In this document: positions 1 through 7,578 of the stretch, in pieces | Layout: every line of letters begins with the position of its first letter | Numbering within the stretch: the first letter of the stretch is position 1 | Origin: Methylomonas rhizoryzae | GTDB lineage: Bacteria > Pseudomonadota > Gammaproteobacteria > Methylococcales > Methylomonadaceae | Assembly (NCBI RefSeq): GCF_008632455.1 | Contig: NZ_CP043929.1 | Location: forward strand, 2,976,001-3,040,000 | Length of the DNA: 64,000 bases | Reading direction: 5' to 3' | Made by a program: the position numbers and the translations under genes | The notes under the pieces: model-generated | Seen by the model: only the letters and a program-made list of their open reading frames with translations | Told to the model about the DNA's origin: nothing | Databases searched by the model: none

Positions 1-113
1 TGAGTTGGCAAACCCTGGCCGAATGCTTTTCCGAAAACGAATTGCTGATGAAGCAACAGCTCATCGACAAATACTTCCCTAAATCCGCCCATGCCGCAGC
101 TGTCGCTCAATAA
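1..113 (+). CDS. atpB: V/A-type ATPase subunit B, C-terminal fragment cut by window edge
   Basis: Only the last 36 codons are in the window, read in the frame ending with TAA at 111-113. The tail contains SWQTLAECFSENELL and IDKYFPK, which resembles the helical C-terminus of V/A-type ATPase B subunits (non-catalytic nucleotide-binding subunit of the V1/A1 head). The identification leans on context: in nearly all such operons B directly precedes D, and here the D start codon at 91 lies inside the last codons of this frame (23-bp overlap), implying translational coupling. The fragment is too short to prove the family on its own. Confidence 0.7.
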   Translation, partial: SWQTLAECFSENELLMKQQLIDKYFPKSAHAAAVAQ

Positions 114-693
114 AGCCACCTTGCACAAGGAGAGCGACAAATTGCGCCGCTACCGGCAATATTTGCCGTCTTTGGAACTGAAACGGCAAAAACTGGTGGC
201 CGAACGCGTCAAGGGTCACCAACAGCTGGAACAGACTCGGCTGGAAATCGAGCGCTGCCGCCAGTGGATTGCCCAAACCCTGCCTATGCTAGCCAACCGC
301 GACATCGAGTTACAGGAAATGGTCGGCGTCAGCGAGGTGCAAACCGCGCAGGAAAACCTGGTAGGACTGAATTTACCGGTGTTGAAACGGGTGGTATTGA
401 CGCATCGGCATTATTCGCCGTATTTAAAACCGCATTGGGTAGACCCCTTAGTGGCGCAGCTCGGCGCCATGCTGGAATTGCAATGCCGCTACCGCATCGA
501 CTTACAACGCTTGCAACTATTGGAACTGGCGGTGAAGAAAGTGACGCAAAAAGTCAATCTGTTCGACAAAGTACTGATCCCTAAAACCCAAACCAACATC
601 CGCAAGATCCGCATTTTTTTGTCGGACGCCGAGCGGGCCGACGTGGTGCGGGCCAAAATCACCAAACAATTGCGCGAAGAAGCACTAGGCTAA
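91..693 (+). CDS. atpD: V/A-type ATPase subunit D (central stalk)
   Basis: This 200-residue protein is the rotor shaft subunit linking the A3B3 head to the membrane ring. The N-terminal helix (LSLNKATLHKESDKLRRY followed by LPSLELKR) and the C-terminal helix (NLFDKVLIPKTQTNIRKIRI) form the long antiparallel coiled coil that defines the ATP-synt_D family; the short segment between them is where D contacts other stalk subunits. Length is typical (about 200). Its start overlaps the end of the preceding B gene and its TAA shares one base with the start of the I-subunit gene, so it is part of one tight operon. Confidence 0.95.
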   Translation: MPQLSLNKATLHKESDKLRRYRQYLPSLELKRQKLVAERVKGHQQLEQTRLEIERCRQWIAQTLPMLANRDIELQEMVGVSEVQTAQENLVGLNLPVLKRVVLTHRHYSPYLKPHWVDPLVAQLGAMLELQCRYRIDLQRLQLLELAVKKVTQKVNLFDKVLIPKTQTNIRKIRIFLSDAERADVVRAKITKQLREEALG

Positions 694-2492
694 TGGCTAT
701 CGTCGCGTTGAAAAAACTGAGCTTTTGCGGCTTGCAAGCGGACAAGGTCCGGGTGCTGCAGCAATTGCAAGCCTTGGGCGAATTGCATTTGATTCCGTTC
801 GAAGCGCAAACCGAAGGCAACGCGCCCGGCCAATCGGTCGCCGACATGATGGAAGCGCTCCGCTTCTTGAACGCCACCGGCCGCAAACGCCATCAAGCCA
901 AAAGCGCCAATGATTTCGACCTGCAACGCATCGTCGGCGAAGTGCTGCAATTAAAGGCCGAGTTGCGCAACTTGCACGACCGTTACGACAGCTTGCAAAA
1001 ACGCATTCAAGAATTAACCCCGTGGGGGGATTTTCAGTTACCCGAAACCGGGTTACCGGGCGGGCAACGCTTGTGGTTTTACATTGTCCCCAAGCGTTTG
1101 ATGCGCCGCATGCCGCTATGCCCCTACCCGTGGCAAGCCGTGTTTCAAGACAATCTGCGTTGCTACGTGGTGGTCATCTCCGCCGGCGAGCCGGCCGAGA
1201 ATGAATTGCCGGTGGCGCGCACCCATACCGGCTCGCAATCGTTGTCGGTATTGCGTCAGCAAAGCAACGACATGGCCATCGCGCTGGAAGACATGCAAGC
1301 CAAGCGCGAATCCTATACCCGCTGGATTGCGTTGATGACGCTACATTGCCACGAAATCCTGAATCAGGCCGAACTGCAACGCGCGCAAGCCGCCACTCGC
1401 GATACGGCCGGCGTATTCGTGTTGCAAGCCTGGTTGCCGGCCGACCGGGTGGAGGATTACCGCGCGCTTGCCGCGCGCCACGACCTAGCCTTGCTGGTTG
1501 AAGAGCCGAGCGAACAAGACAATCCGCCCACCTTGTTGCGCAATCCGGCAACACTGGCAGGCGGCGAGGATTTGGTCGGTTTTTACCAAATGCCCGCTTA
1601 CCAAGGCTGGGACCCTTCGGCGGCGGTATTTTTTTCCTTCTCGCTATTTTTTGCGATGATTTTGTCCGACGCCGGTTACGCCTTGGTCTTTGCCGGTCTG
1701 TTGCTGTTCAAGTGGCGCCGCTTAAGCAAAACCGGCAAAGGTCGCCGCCTGCGCCTATTGGCTGCGGTCGCGGTCACGTTGTCGCTGCTATGGGGTATTT
1801 TATGCGGCAGCTATTTCGGCGCCGAGCCCCGGCCGGACAGCATTTGGGCGCAGTTAAGACTGTTCGACTTGAACGATTTCGACGGCATGATGCGTTTGAC
1901 CATCGCGGTCGGCGTGCTGCATTTGCTGTCGGCCAACCTGATCGGCGCTTGGCAAAACCGCCATTCGCCGACCGCGCTGGCCTCTGTCGGCTGGATAGCC
2001 CTGACCGGCGGCGGATTCTCGTACTGGCTGGATAGCCTACAACCCCTGCCCTTGCTGCACACCACCGGCATTAGCCTGATGGTTGCGGGATTGTCGCTGC
2101 TGGTTTTATTCAGCAGCCCGCGCGCGCTGAAAACCTGGCGCGACGGCCTTTGGCGCGTGTTGGACGGGCTGAAAAGCTTGATCCGCATCAGCCAGCTGTT
2201 CGGCGACGTGCTCAGCTATATGCGTTTATTCGCATTGGGCTTGGCCAGTGCCTCGCTGGCCTTGACCTTTAACCGGCTGGCCGGGCAAATCATGCAGCAA
2301 TTGCCCGGCACCGGCCTGTTGTTCGGCATATTAATCCTGTTGTTCGGTCACGGCTTGAATCTGGCCTTGTGCTTGCTGAGCGGGATGGTGCACGGCTTGC
2401 GCCTGAATTTCATCGAGTTTTACAACTGGAGCGTATCCGACGAAGGATACCCGTTCAAAGCTTTTTCCAAAAAGGAGTCCGCTGATGGCTGA
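693..2492 (+). CDS. atpI: V/A-type ATPase subunit I (a subunit, stator and ion channel)
   Basis: A 599-residue membrane stator subunit. The first ~300 residues are soluble and rich in helices (peripheral arm binding the E/G stalks); from about residue 305 there are roughly eight hydrophobic segments, beginning with a segment containing FFSFSLFFAMILSDAGY. The motif SYMRLFALGLA includes Arg511, matching the essential channel arginine that faces the carboxylate of the K ring. The start ATG overlaps the stop of the D gene by one base, and the end overlaps the K gene by 8 bp. Family identity is clear; ion choice depends on the K subunit. Confidence 0.93.
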   Translation: MAIVALKKLSFCGLQADKVRVLQQLQALGELHLIPFEAQTEGNAPGQSVADMMEALRFLNATGRKRHQAKSANDFDLQRIVGEVLQLKAELRNLHDRYDSLQKRIQELTPWGDFQLPETGLPGGQRLWFYIVPKRLMRRMPLCPYPWQAVFQDNLRCYVVVISAGEPAENELPVARTHTGSQSLSVLRQQSNDMAIALEDMQAKRESYTRWIALMTLHCHEILNQAELQRAQAATRDTAGVFVLQAWLPADRVEDYRALAARHDLALLVEEPSEQDNPPTLLRNPATLAGGEDLVGFYQMPAYQGWDPSAAVFFSFSLFFAMILSDAGYALVFAGLLLFKWRRLSKTGKGRRLRLLAAVAVTLSLLWGILCGSYFGAEPRPDSIWAQLRLFDLNDFDGMMRLTIAVGVLHLLSANLIGAWQNRHSPTALASVGWIALTGGGFSYWLDSLQPLPLLHTTGISLMVAGLSLLVLFSSPRALKTWRDGLWRVLDGLKSLIRISQLFGDVLSYMRLFALGLASASLALTFNRLAGQIMQQLPGTGLLFGILILLFGHGLNLALCLLSGMVHGLRLNFIEFYNWSVSDEGYPFKAFSKKESADG

Positions 2493-2934
2493 ATTGTTAC
2501 TGGTATTGGGATGGATAGGCTTGTACGCGCCTATGGCGCTTAGCTCGGTCGGCAGCGTGGTGGGCTGCTCGATAGCCGGCCAAGCGGCGATAGGCGCGTT
2601 GCTGGATACCGAATCCGGGCACGGCCGCTATATCGGCGTATCCGCCATGCCGTCGTCGCAAGCCATTTTCGGCATCGTGGTGATGTTCACGCTGAATCGC
2701 CCGGTCACGGCCGAAAACGCCGCCGGCTTGTTCTCCGTGGGTACCCTGGCCGGCCTGGCCCTGATGCTGTGCGCGATGTACCAAGGCCAATGTTGCGCAG
2801 CGGCCATTCACGCCTCCAAAGCCAAGCCGGAAATATTCGGCCTGTCCATCGTGCCGGCCGCGATTGTAGAAGGCTTTGCGGTATTCGCCTTCATCTTCGC
2901 GCTGGTGATCAGCGGCGGCATTCCCCACGGCTGA
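2485..2934 (+). CDS. atpK: V/A-type ATPase subunit K (proteolipid, double hairpin)
   Basis: A 149-residue proteolipid with four membrane helices arranged as two hairpins, the membrane rotor ring of the enzyme. The only ring carboxylate is Glu129 in helix 4 (AAIVEGFAVF); the equivalent position of helix 2 is not acidic (SSQAIFGIVV). Gln59, Gln100 and Glu129 align with the sodium ligands Gln65, Gln110 and Glu139 described for Enterococcus hirae NtpK, with the same 29-residue Gln-Glu spacing; Ser58 replaces Thr64 and Phe62 replaces Tyr68. This suggests, but does not prove, sodium coupling. The gene overlaps the I-subunit gene by 8 bp, with an AAGGAG ribosome site inside the I gene. Confidence 0.93.
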   Translation: MAELLLVLGWIGLYAPMALSSVGSVVGCSIAGQAAIGALLDTESGHGRYIGVSAMPSSQAIFGIVVMFTLNRPVTAENAAGLFSVGTLAGLALMLCAMYQGQCCAAAIHASKAKPEIFGLSIVPAAIVEGFAVFAFIFALVISGGIPHG

Positions 2935-2938
2935 GGCG

Positions 2939-3634
2939 ATGCTGATGAAAGACGACAAAACCGAATACGCCTCGTCCGGCGTCGAGCAGTTAATCGAGCG
3001 CTTGCGGGAAGAAGCGGTCGAAGCCGGGCAAAACAAAGCCAAAGACATCGTCGCCGACGCCCAGCGCCGCGCCGCCTGGCTGATAGCCGAAGCCGAGCAA
3101 GAAGCCAAAACCATAGTCCAACGCGCCCGCGCGGAGGCTGACGCCCTGTCCGGCGCCGGCGTCGATGCGCTGAATTTGGCCGCCCGCGACACCTTGCTGA
3201 AGTTGCGCGACACCCTGCTCAGCAGCTTCTCGCAAGACGTGCGCCGAGTAGTCGGCGAACAACTGCTCGACCAAGCCTTTCTGCGCGAACTGATCCTGGC
3301 TTTGGCCGGCCAGGTGCGCGACCATGCCTGTTTGGACCGTCAACAGCGCTTGACCCTGCTGCTACCGGCCACGGCGGACGGAGTCGAAGAACTGCGCCAG
3401 CACCCGGAAGCGTTACGCCACAGCGAACTGTCGCAATTATCCGCGGCCATAGCCGGCGACATGCTACGCAAAGGCGTGAGTTTTCAAATCGGCGACGATG
3501 TGCAAAACGGCTTGAGCATCCGGCTGGAAGACAGCGCGATGCGCATAGACTTTACCGACGACGCGCTAGCCAATTTATTGCTGGCCCACCTGCAACCGCG
3601 TTTTCGGGCCCTGCTGCAAGGAATCGTCAAATAA
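2939..3634 (+). CDS. atpE: V/A-type ATPase subunit E (peripheral stalk)
   Basis: A 231-residue peripheral stalk subunit. Residues ~15-95 are a charged, alanine-rich amphipathic helix (AEQEAKTIVQRARAEAD) of the kind that pairs with another stalk helix, and the C-terminal ~100 residues form the globular domain that binds the head; the GVSFQIGDD and GLSIRLEDS segments match the vATP-synt_E fold. It starts 5 bp after the K gene. A second ATG lies two codons inside (2945) and could be the true start. It ends with a one-base overlap with the DUF2764 gene. In chlamydia-type operons E is first; here it follows K. Confidence 0.85.
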   Translation: MLMKDDKTEYASSGVEQLIERLREEAVEAGQNKAKDIVADAQRRAAWLIAEAEQEAKTIVQRARAEADALSGAGVDALNLAARDTLLKLRDTLLSSFSQDVRRVVGEQLLDQAFLRELILALAGQVRDHACLDRQQRLTLLLPATADGVEELRQHPEALRHSELSQLSAAIAGDMLRKGVSFQIGDDVQNGLSIRLEDSAMRIDFTDDALANLLLAHLQPRFRALLQGIVK

Positions 3635-4326
3635 TGTTGCCCGATTGCCGCTATGCCATGCTGATCGGCAGCCTGCCGCCGCAGCCCATGGACTTGTTCG
3701 GCTGCCGTTTGCCGGTGATTTCCCGCATCCAACTGGACAGGCGCTTGGCGTTATTGGCACAAAAAGACGCCGCGGACTTGCAACGCATCGAAGGGCTTTT
3801 GCATTGGTCGAAAATGCAAGGCGGCGACGATGCCGATATTTTTGAACACGGCCGCCGCGAGCTGGATTCGATACGTAGCGACTTTCTGCGCGACATTGTG
3901 GCTTGGCGTTTGGAATTGCGCACCCTGCTCAGCGCGCTGCGGCGCCGGCAAGCCGGCCTGCAGCCGGCACCCGGCCAGCCGTTTTGCGGATTCGGCGCGC
4001 GCCTGCCGCTGATCCGGCACAACTGGCACAAGCCGGATTTCGGTTTAGGCCACGCCCTACCCTGGATAAGCCAAGCCCAACAACTGATGGCACAACATCA
4101 ACCTTTGGCCCTGGACAAATTGTTGTTGCAATTGAATTGGCACTATTACGCGCGCTTAAACTTAGGCCACTATTTCGACTTTCCGGCCGTGGTGCTTTAC
4201 GTGCTGCGTTGGGATTTAATCCACCGCTGGGCCACTTACGACGGCGAATTGGCCGTCGCGCGCTTCGACGAATTAGTCGAAGCCGGCTTGGCCGCCGTTC
4301 AGGCCGAATTGGAAGGAACAGCATGA
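3634..4326 (+). CDS. DUF2764 protein of V/A-type ATPase operon
   Basis: A 230-residue soluble protein opening with YAMLIGSLPPQPMDLF, the start pattern of the DUF2764 family, which in chlamydiae and spirochaetes is encoded between subunits E and A of the V-type ATPase. The sequence is helix-rich with many aromatic residues (HNWHKPDFGLG, LNWHYYARLNLGHYFDF). No canonical subunit C is present in the visible part of the operon, so a role as the C-like socket between stalk and ring is a reasonable inference, not shown by the sequence. It overlaps the E gene by one base and the A gene by four (ATGA). Confidence 0.75.
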   Translation: MLPDCRYAMLIGSLPPQPMDLFGCRLPVISRIQLDRRLALLAQKDAADLQRIEGLLHWSKMQGGDDADIFEHGRRELDSIRSDFLRDIVAWRLELRTLLSALRRRQAGLQPAPGQPFCGFGARLPLIRHNWHKPDFGLGHALPWISQAQQLMAQHQPLALDKLLLQLNWHYYARLNLGHYFDFPAVVLYVLRWDLIHRWATYDGELAVARFDELVEAGLAAVQAELEGTA

Positions 4327-6128
4327 ACGATACAACAAACCCTGCCAGCGCACGCATCGTCGCGGTTCAAGACGATTTGGTCGCGATAGAAGCGGTCGGC
4401 GACCGGCCGTTGACCAAGAACGAAGTGGTTTACATCTTGCCCGGCCGCAGCCAAGCCAAGCACCAAGAGCGCTTGAAAGCGGAAGTGCTGCGCATTTACG
4501 GCAATCGCGCCGACGCCCAAGTTTACGAAAGTACCTTGGGCGTCGGCGTCGGTGATCCGGTGGAACAAAGCGGCGAATTATTGTCCGTGGAACTGGGGCC
4601 CGGCTTGCTCGGCCAAGTTTATGACGGCCTGCAAAATCCGCTGGATTTATTGGCAGTCGAATTCGGTTTTTTTCTGCCGCGCGGCGTCGATTTACCGGCC
4701 CTGAACCGTAACAGCAAATGGGCATTCAACCCTTGCGTGCAACTCGGCAGCAAATTATACGCCGGCGCGACTCTAGGCACGGTGCAGGAGCGCCGCTTCA
4801 TTCACAAAATCATGGTGCCGTTCGACGTCAAGGGCGAAGTCGAGGTCACCTGGATTCAAGCCGGCAACGTCACGGTCGACGAAGCGGTCGCCAAAATCCG
4901 GCTGACTAACGGCAAGGAACAAGCGGTCGGCTTGATGCAGCGTTGGCCGGTACGCAATCCTTTGACACAACCATTGTTGCGCAACGATCTGATTCAACGC
5001 CTATACCCGTTCGAACCCTTGATCACCCACCTAAGACTCATCGACACCTTTTTCCCGATCGCCCGCGGCGGGACGGCTTGCATTCCCGGCCCGTTCGGCG
5101 CCGGCAAGACCGTGTTGCAAAGCCTGATCGCCCGCAATTCGGAAGTGGACATCGTGATCGTGGTAGCCTGCGGCGAACGGGCCGGGGAAGTGGTGGAAAC
5201 CATCAGCGAGTTTCCGCAAATGATAGACCCGAAAACCGGCGGCTCGTTGATGGACCGCACCATCATCATCTGTAACACCTCGTCCATGCCGGTAGCCGCC
5301 CGGGAGGCATCGATTTATACCGGCATCACGCTCGGCGAATACTACCGGCAAATGGGTTTGCAGGTTTTGCTGCTGGCCGATTCCACCTCGCGCTGGGCGC
5401 AAGCGATGCGGGAAACCTCCGCCCGTCTGGAGGAAATACCCGGCGAAGAGGCTTTTCCGGCTTACCTGGATTCGTCGATCAAAAACATTTACGAGCGGGC
5501 TGGGGTGATTCAAGACAAACAGGGCAATAGCGGCAGCCTGACCATGATAGGCACGGTGTCGCCGGCCGGCGGCAATTTCGAGGAACCTGTCACCCAATCC
5601 ACCCTGGGCACGGTCAAAACCTTTCTCGGCCTCAGCGCCGACCGGGCGTATAAACGCTTTTACCCGGCGGTCGATCCGCTGCTGTCCTGGTCTCGCTATC
5701 CGGAACAACTCAAGCCGTGGTACCAACGCGAATTAGCGCCGGAATGGACTGCGAATGTACAGAAACTGCTTGACTTACTGGCCCGGGGCAATAGCGTTTA
5801 CGAAATGATCCAAGTCGCCGGCGAAGAAGGCGTTACTCCGGAGGATTATCTGACCTACCATAAGGCCCAATTCGTCGACATGGTCTATCTGCAACAAGAC
5901 GCCTTCGACCCCGTCGACGTATCCGTGCCGCTGGAGAGGCAAAAAGCCGCCTTTTTGCTGATCCTGGACCTATTGGAAACCGAACGCGCATTCGGCGGCC
6001 AAGAGCAAATCCGCGACTACTTTACCCGTCTGACCGGCTTGTTCAAAAACCTGAACTACGCAGTTTGGCAATCCGCGGAATACAAACAACTACTCGACAA
6101 AATCAAAAACCTCAAACCCATCGAATAA
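4323..6128 (+). CDS. atpA: V/A-type ATPase subunit A (catalytic)
   Basis: The 601-residue catalytic subunit of the head. The P-loop GPFGAGKT is at residues 256-263, preceded by the long non-homologous insert typical of V/A A subunits (residues ~110-190), and followed by GERAGEV and the DSTSRWAQAMRE segment. The open frame extends upstream to 3903, but the start at 4323 is preferred because it has GGAAGGA eight bases upstream, gives the family's usual N-terminus (ARIVAVQDDLVAIEA) and makes a four-base ATGA overlap with the DUF2764 gene. It is the last recognisable gene of the operon, unlike the common A-B-D order where B follows. Confidence 0.96.
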   Translation: MNDTTNPASARIVAVQDDLVAIEAVGDRPLTKNEVVYILPGRSQAKHQERLKAEVLRIYGNRADAQVYESTLGVGVGDPVEQSGELLSVELGPGLLGQVYDGLQNPLDLLAVEFGFFLPRGVDLPALNRNSKWAFNPCVQLGSKLYAGATLGTVQERRFIHKIMVPFDVKGEVEVTWIQAGNVTVDEAVAKIRLTNGKEQAVGLMQRWPVRNPLTQPLLRNDLIQRLYPFEPLITHLRLIDTFFPIARGGTACIPGPFGAGKTVLQSLIARNSEVDIVIVVACGERAGEVVETISEFPQMIDPKTGGSLMDRTIIICNTSSMPVAAREASIYTGITLGEYYRQMGLQVLLLADSTSRWAQAMRETSARLEEIPGEEAFPAYLDSSIKNIYERAGVIQDKQGNSGSLTMIGTVSPAGGNFEEPVTQSTLGTVKTFLGLSADRAYKRFYPAVDPLLSWSRYPEQLKPWYQRELAPEWTANVQKLLDLLARGNSVYEMIQVAGEEGVTPEDYLTYHKAQFVDMVYLQQDAFDPVDVSVPLERQKAAFLLILDLLETERAFGGQEQIRDYFTRLTGLFKNLNYAVWQSAEYKQLLDKIKNLKPIE

Positions 6129-6197
6129 AACCGCTGTCGCCCATGGGCTATCACTCCGGCGCCCCGCTCAAACCTTGGCGGGAAAAACTCAACGACT

Positions 6198-6530
6198 GAC
6201 GATGATTTTTTTCAGGCTTATTGCGGTTGGGCTTGGCTCCTCCCAGCCCTCCAGGATGGTTCCGTTCAAAACAAGTTTGAATCTTCGGTAGAAGAGGCGC
6301 ACTTCTTTGATAAATTAAAGCAGGAGGGCTACGCAGACATTCACTCAGAGGGGCATTACAACATCGGCACCAGCGAACTTACCGGATTTCGGACAACACG
6401 TGACGGCATTGACTTTCGGGGGGCAGGCGATACGAATAGCGCTTTAGTGTTCCCTGCGTCTGACCCTCGTTTTAATTTGCCAAGCATCTACTTGCTTCTT
6501 GGGCAACAGGTAGTTCAGAGTGTGGACTAA
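6198..6530 (+). pseudogene. Start-less open frame after atpA, likely gene remnant
   Basis: An uninterrupted frame runs from the atpA stop to TAA at 6528-6530 with protein-like composition from about 6198 (QAYCGWAWLLPALQDG, EEAHFFDKLKQEGYADIHSEG, PRFNLPSIYLLLGQQ), but it has no ATG, and its only GTG/TTG codons lie near the end. An ATG at 6202 opens another frame (MIFFRLIAVGLG) that stops within 30 codons, so a frameshifted or 5'-truncated gene is possible. I do not recognise the family. The atpA stop lies in the same frame, so it could also be a lost extension, but composition changes sharply. Confidence 0.4.
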
Positions 6531-6546
6531 TGCGCTTTACCAACAC

Positions 6547-6587
6547 CTTAACCCGTCTTCGCTACGCGAGTTGTGCTTAGCGTTAAG
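6547..6587. repeat. Imperfect nested inverted repeat in intergenic DNA
   Basis: CTTAAC at 6547-6552 pairs with GTTAAG at 6582-6587, and inside it TCGC and GCGA pair around a three-base loop (6559-6569). The right arm GTTAAGC fits the integron attC core GTTRRRY, the left arm fits RYYYAAC except at its outer base, but 41 bp is shorter than known attC sites. The remaining bases to 6672 hold no convincing gene. Confidence 0.35.
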
Positions 6588-6672
6588 CCCCGCTTCGTCA
6601 GCGCAGCTCGGCGCAGTGGTTCAATATGCGTTTTGTCGAATGTCGGAGGTATGAAAAACGGAGAAACATGCT

Positions 6673-7314
6673 ATGTCTGAGGCATTGATAGGCCGGGTTG
6701 CGCCGCCGCTGGAAATCGCCGAGTGGTTGCAAGACGGGCCGCTGGCGCTGAGCGAACTAACCGGTAACGTGGTTTTGCTCGCGGTGTTTCAAGTCAATTG
6801 CCCCGGCTGCTTTCTGCACTGCCTGCCTAAAGTGGAAAGTTTGCACCAGTCTTACCACAAGCGGGGCTTGAGGGTGTTGGGTCTGGCGACCGCGTTCGAG
6901 GACTTCGATAAAAACACGACCGACAATCTGCGCAAGCTGTTGCAAGAAGGCCGGGTCATCGGCGAAACCGAGAAAATTCTGAGTCGCTACGGTTTACTGC
7001 AAAACGGTATTTGGCCTCACTCACTGACGTTTCCGGTAGCGATGGATAAATTGACCCCGCGCGCGGGCGGCAACCTGGAGGCGGAAATAAACCGCTTGCA
7101 CGGTTTCGCCGCCCCATCCGAACTCGAGCGGGAAATCCTGCGCAACCGTTTGCGCGCTTATTGGGCGCATCGGCCCTATCGCCCGGAAACCTTCGACCGT
7201 TATGGCTTACAAGGCACGCCGTCGTACGTGCTGATAGCGCGCGGCGGCATGGTGCACGCCAGCCGCTTCGGCGCATACGAAGAGCTGGAGTCTGACCTGA
7301 CCGGGTTGCTGTAG
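6673..7314 (+). CDS. Thioredoxin-fold (redoxin/AhpC-TSA-like) protein with CPGC motif
   Basis: A 213-residue protein with a redoxin layout: an N-terminal strand region (VAPPLEIAEWL), strand-loop LLAVFQVNCPGC with a CPGC dithiol at about residues 47-50 at the head of a helix, then KRGLRVLGLATAFEDFD and, near the end, the cis-proline segment YGLQGTPSYVLIARGG. No signal peptide is evident, so it is probably cytoplasmic. Between the motif and the C-terminal strand there is a longer helical insert (residues ~75-165). It stands alone downstream of the ATPase operon. Substrate is unknown; a disulfide reductase or peroxiredoxin-like function is the family expectation. Confidence 0.75.
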   Translation: MSEALIGRVAPPLEIAEWLQDGPLALSELTGNVVLLAVFQVNCPGCFLHCLPKVESLHQSYHKRGLRVLGLATAFEDFDKNTTDNLRKLLQEGRVIGETEKILSRYGLLQNGIWPHSLTFPVAMDKLTPRAGGNLEAEINRLHGFAAPSELEREILRNRLRAYWAHRPYRPETFDRYGLQGTPSYVLIARGGMVHASRFGAYEELESDLTGLL

Positions 7315-7578
7315 TGCTTGCCATCCCGCTATCTTTTAACTCAAGCGCTCCGCCAAAACCCGCTTTCGCGGCTGGGCCGAACAACTAGGCAATCGCCGGT
7401 TGACAGCCAACACATGGATTTAAATCGGCTCCATGCAAGCCGCACCGACACCGGCAAGCGCGGTTTCCCTGGGTCGCACAGGGCATAGCGCCGAGGTAGC
7501 GTCAGGCTGTCGCGACAACTGCTGTTAAAATCGCAACTCAGCATCCCCCATCACGATTTCCTGTTTCCAAGCCTGCAC

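Noticed and set aside
3903..4322. N-terminal extension of atpA
   Set aside because: It overlaps the DUF2764 gene in another frame, has no family similarity and low-complexity Arg/Ala content; ATG 4323 has a good ribosome site.
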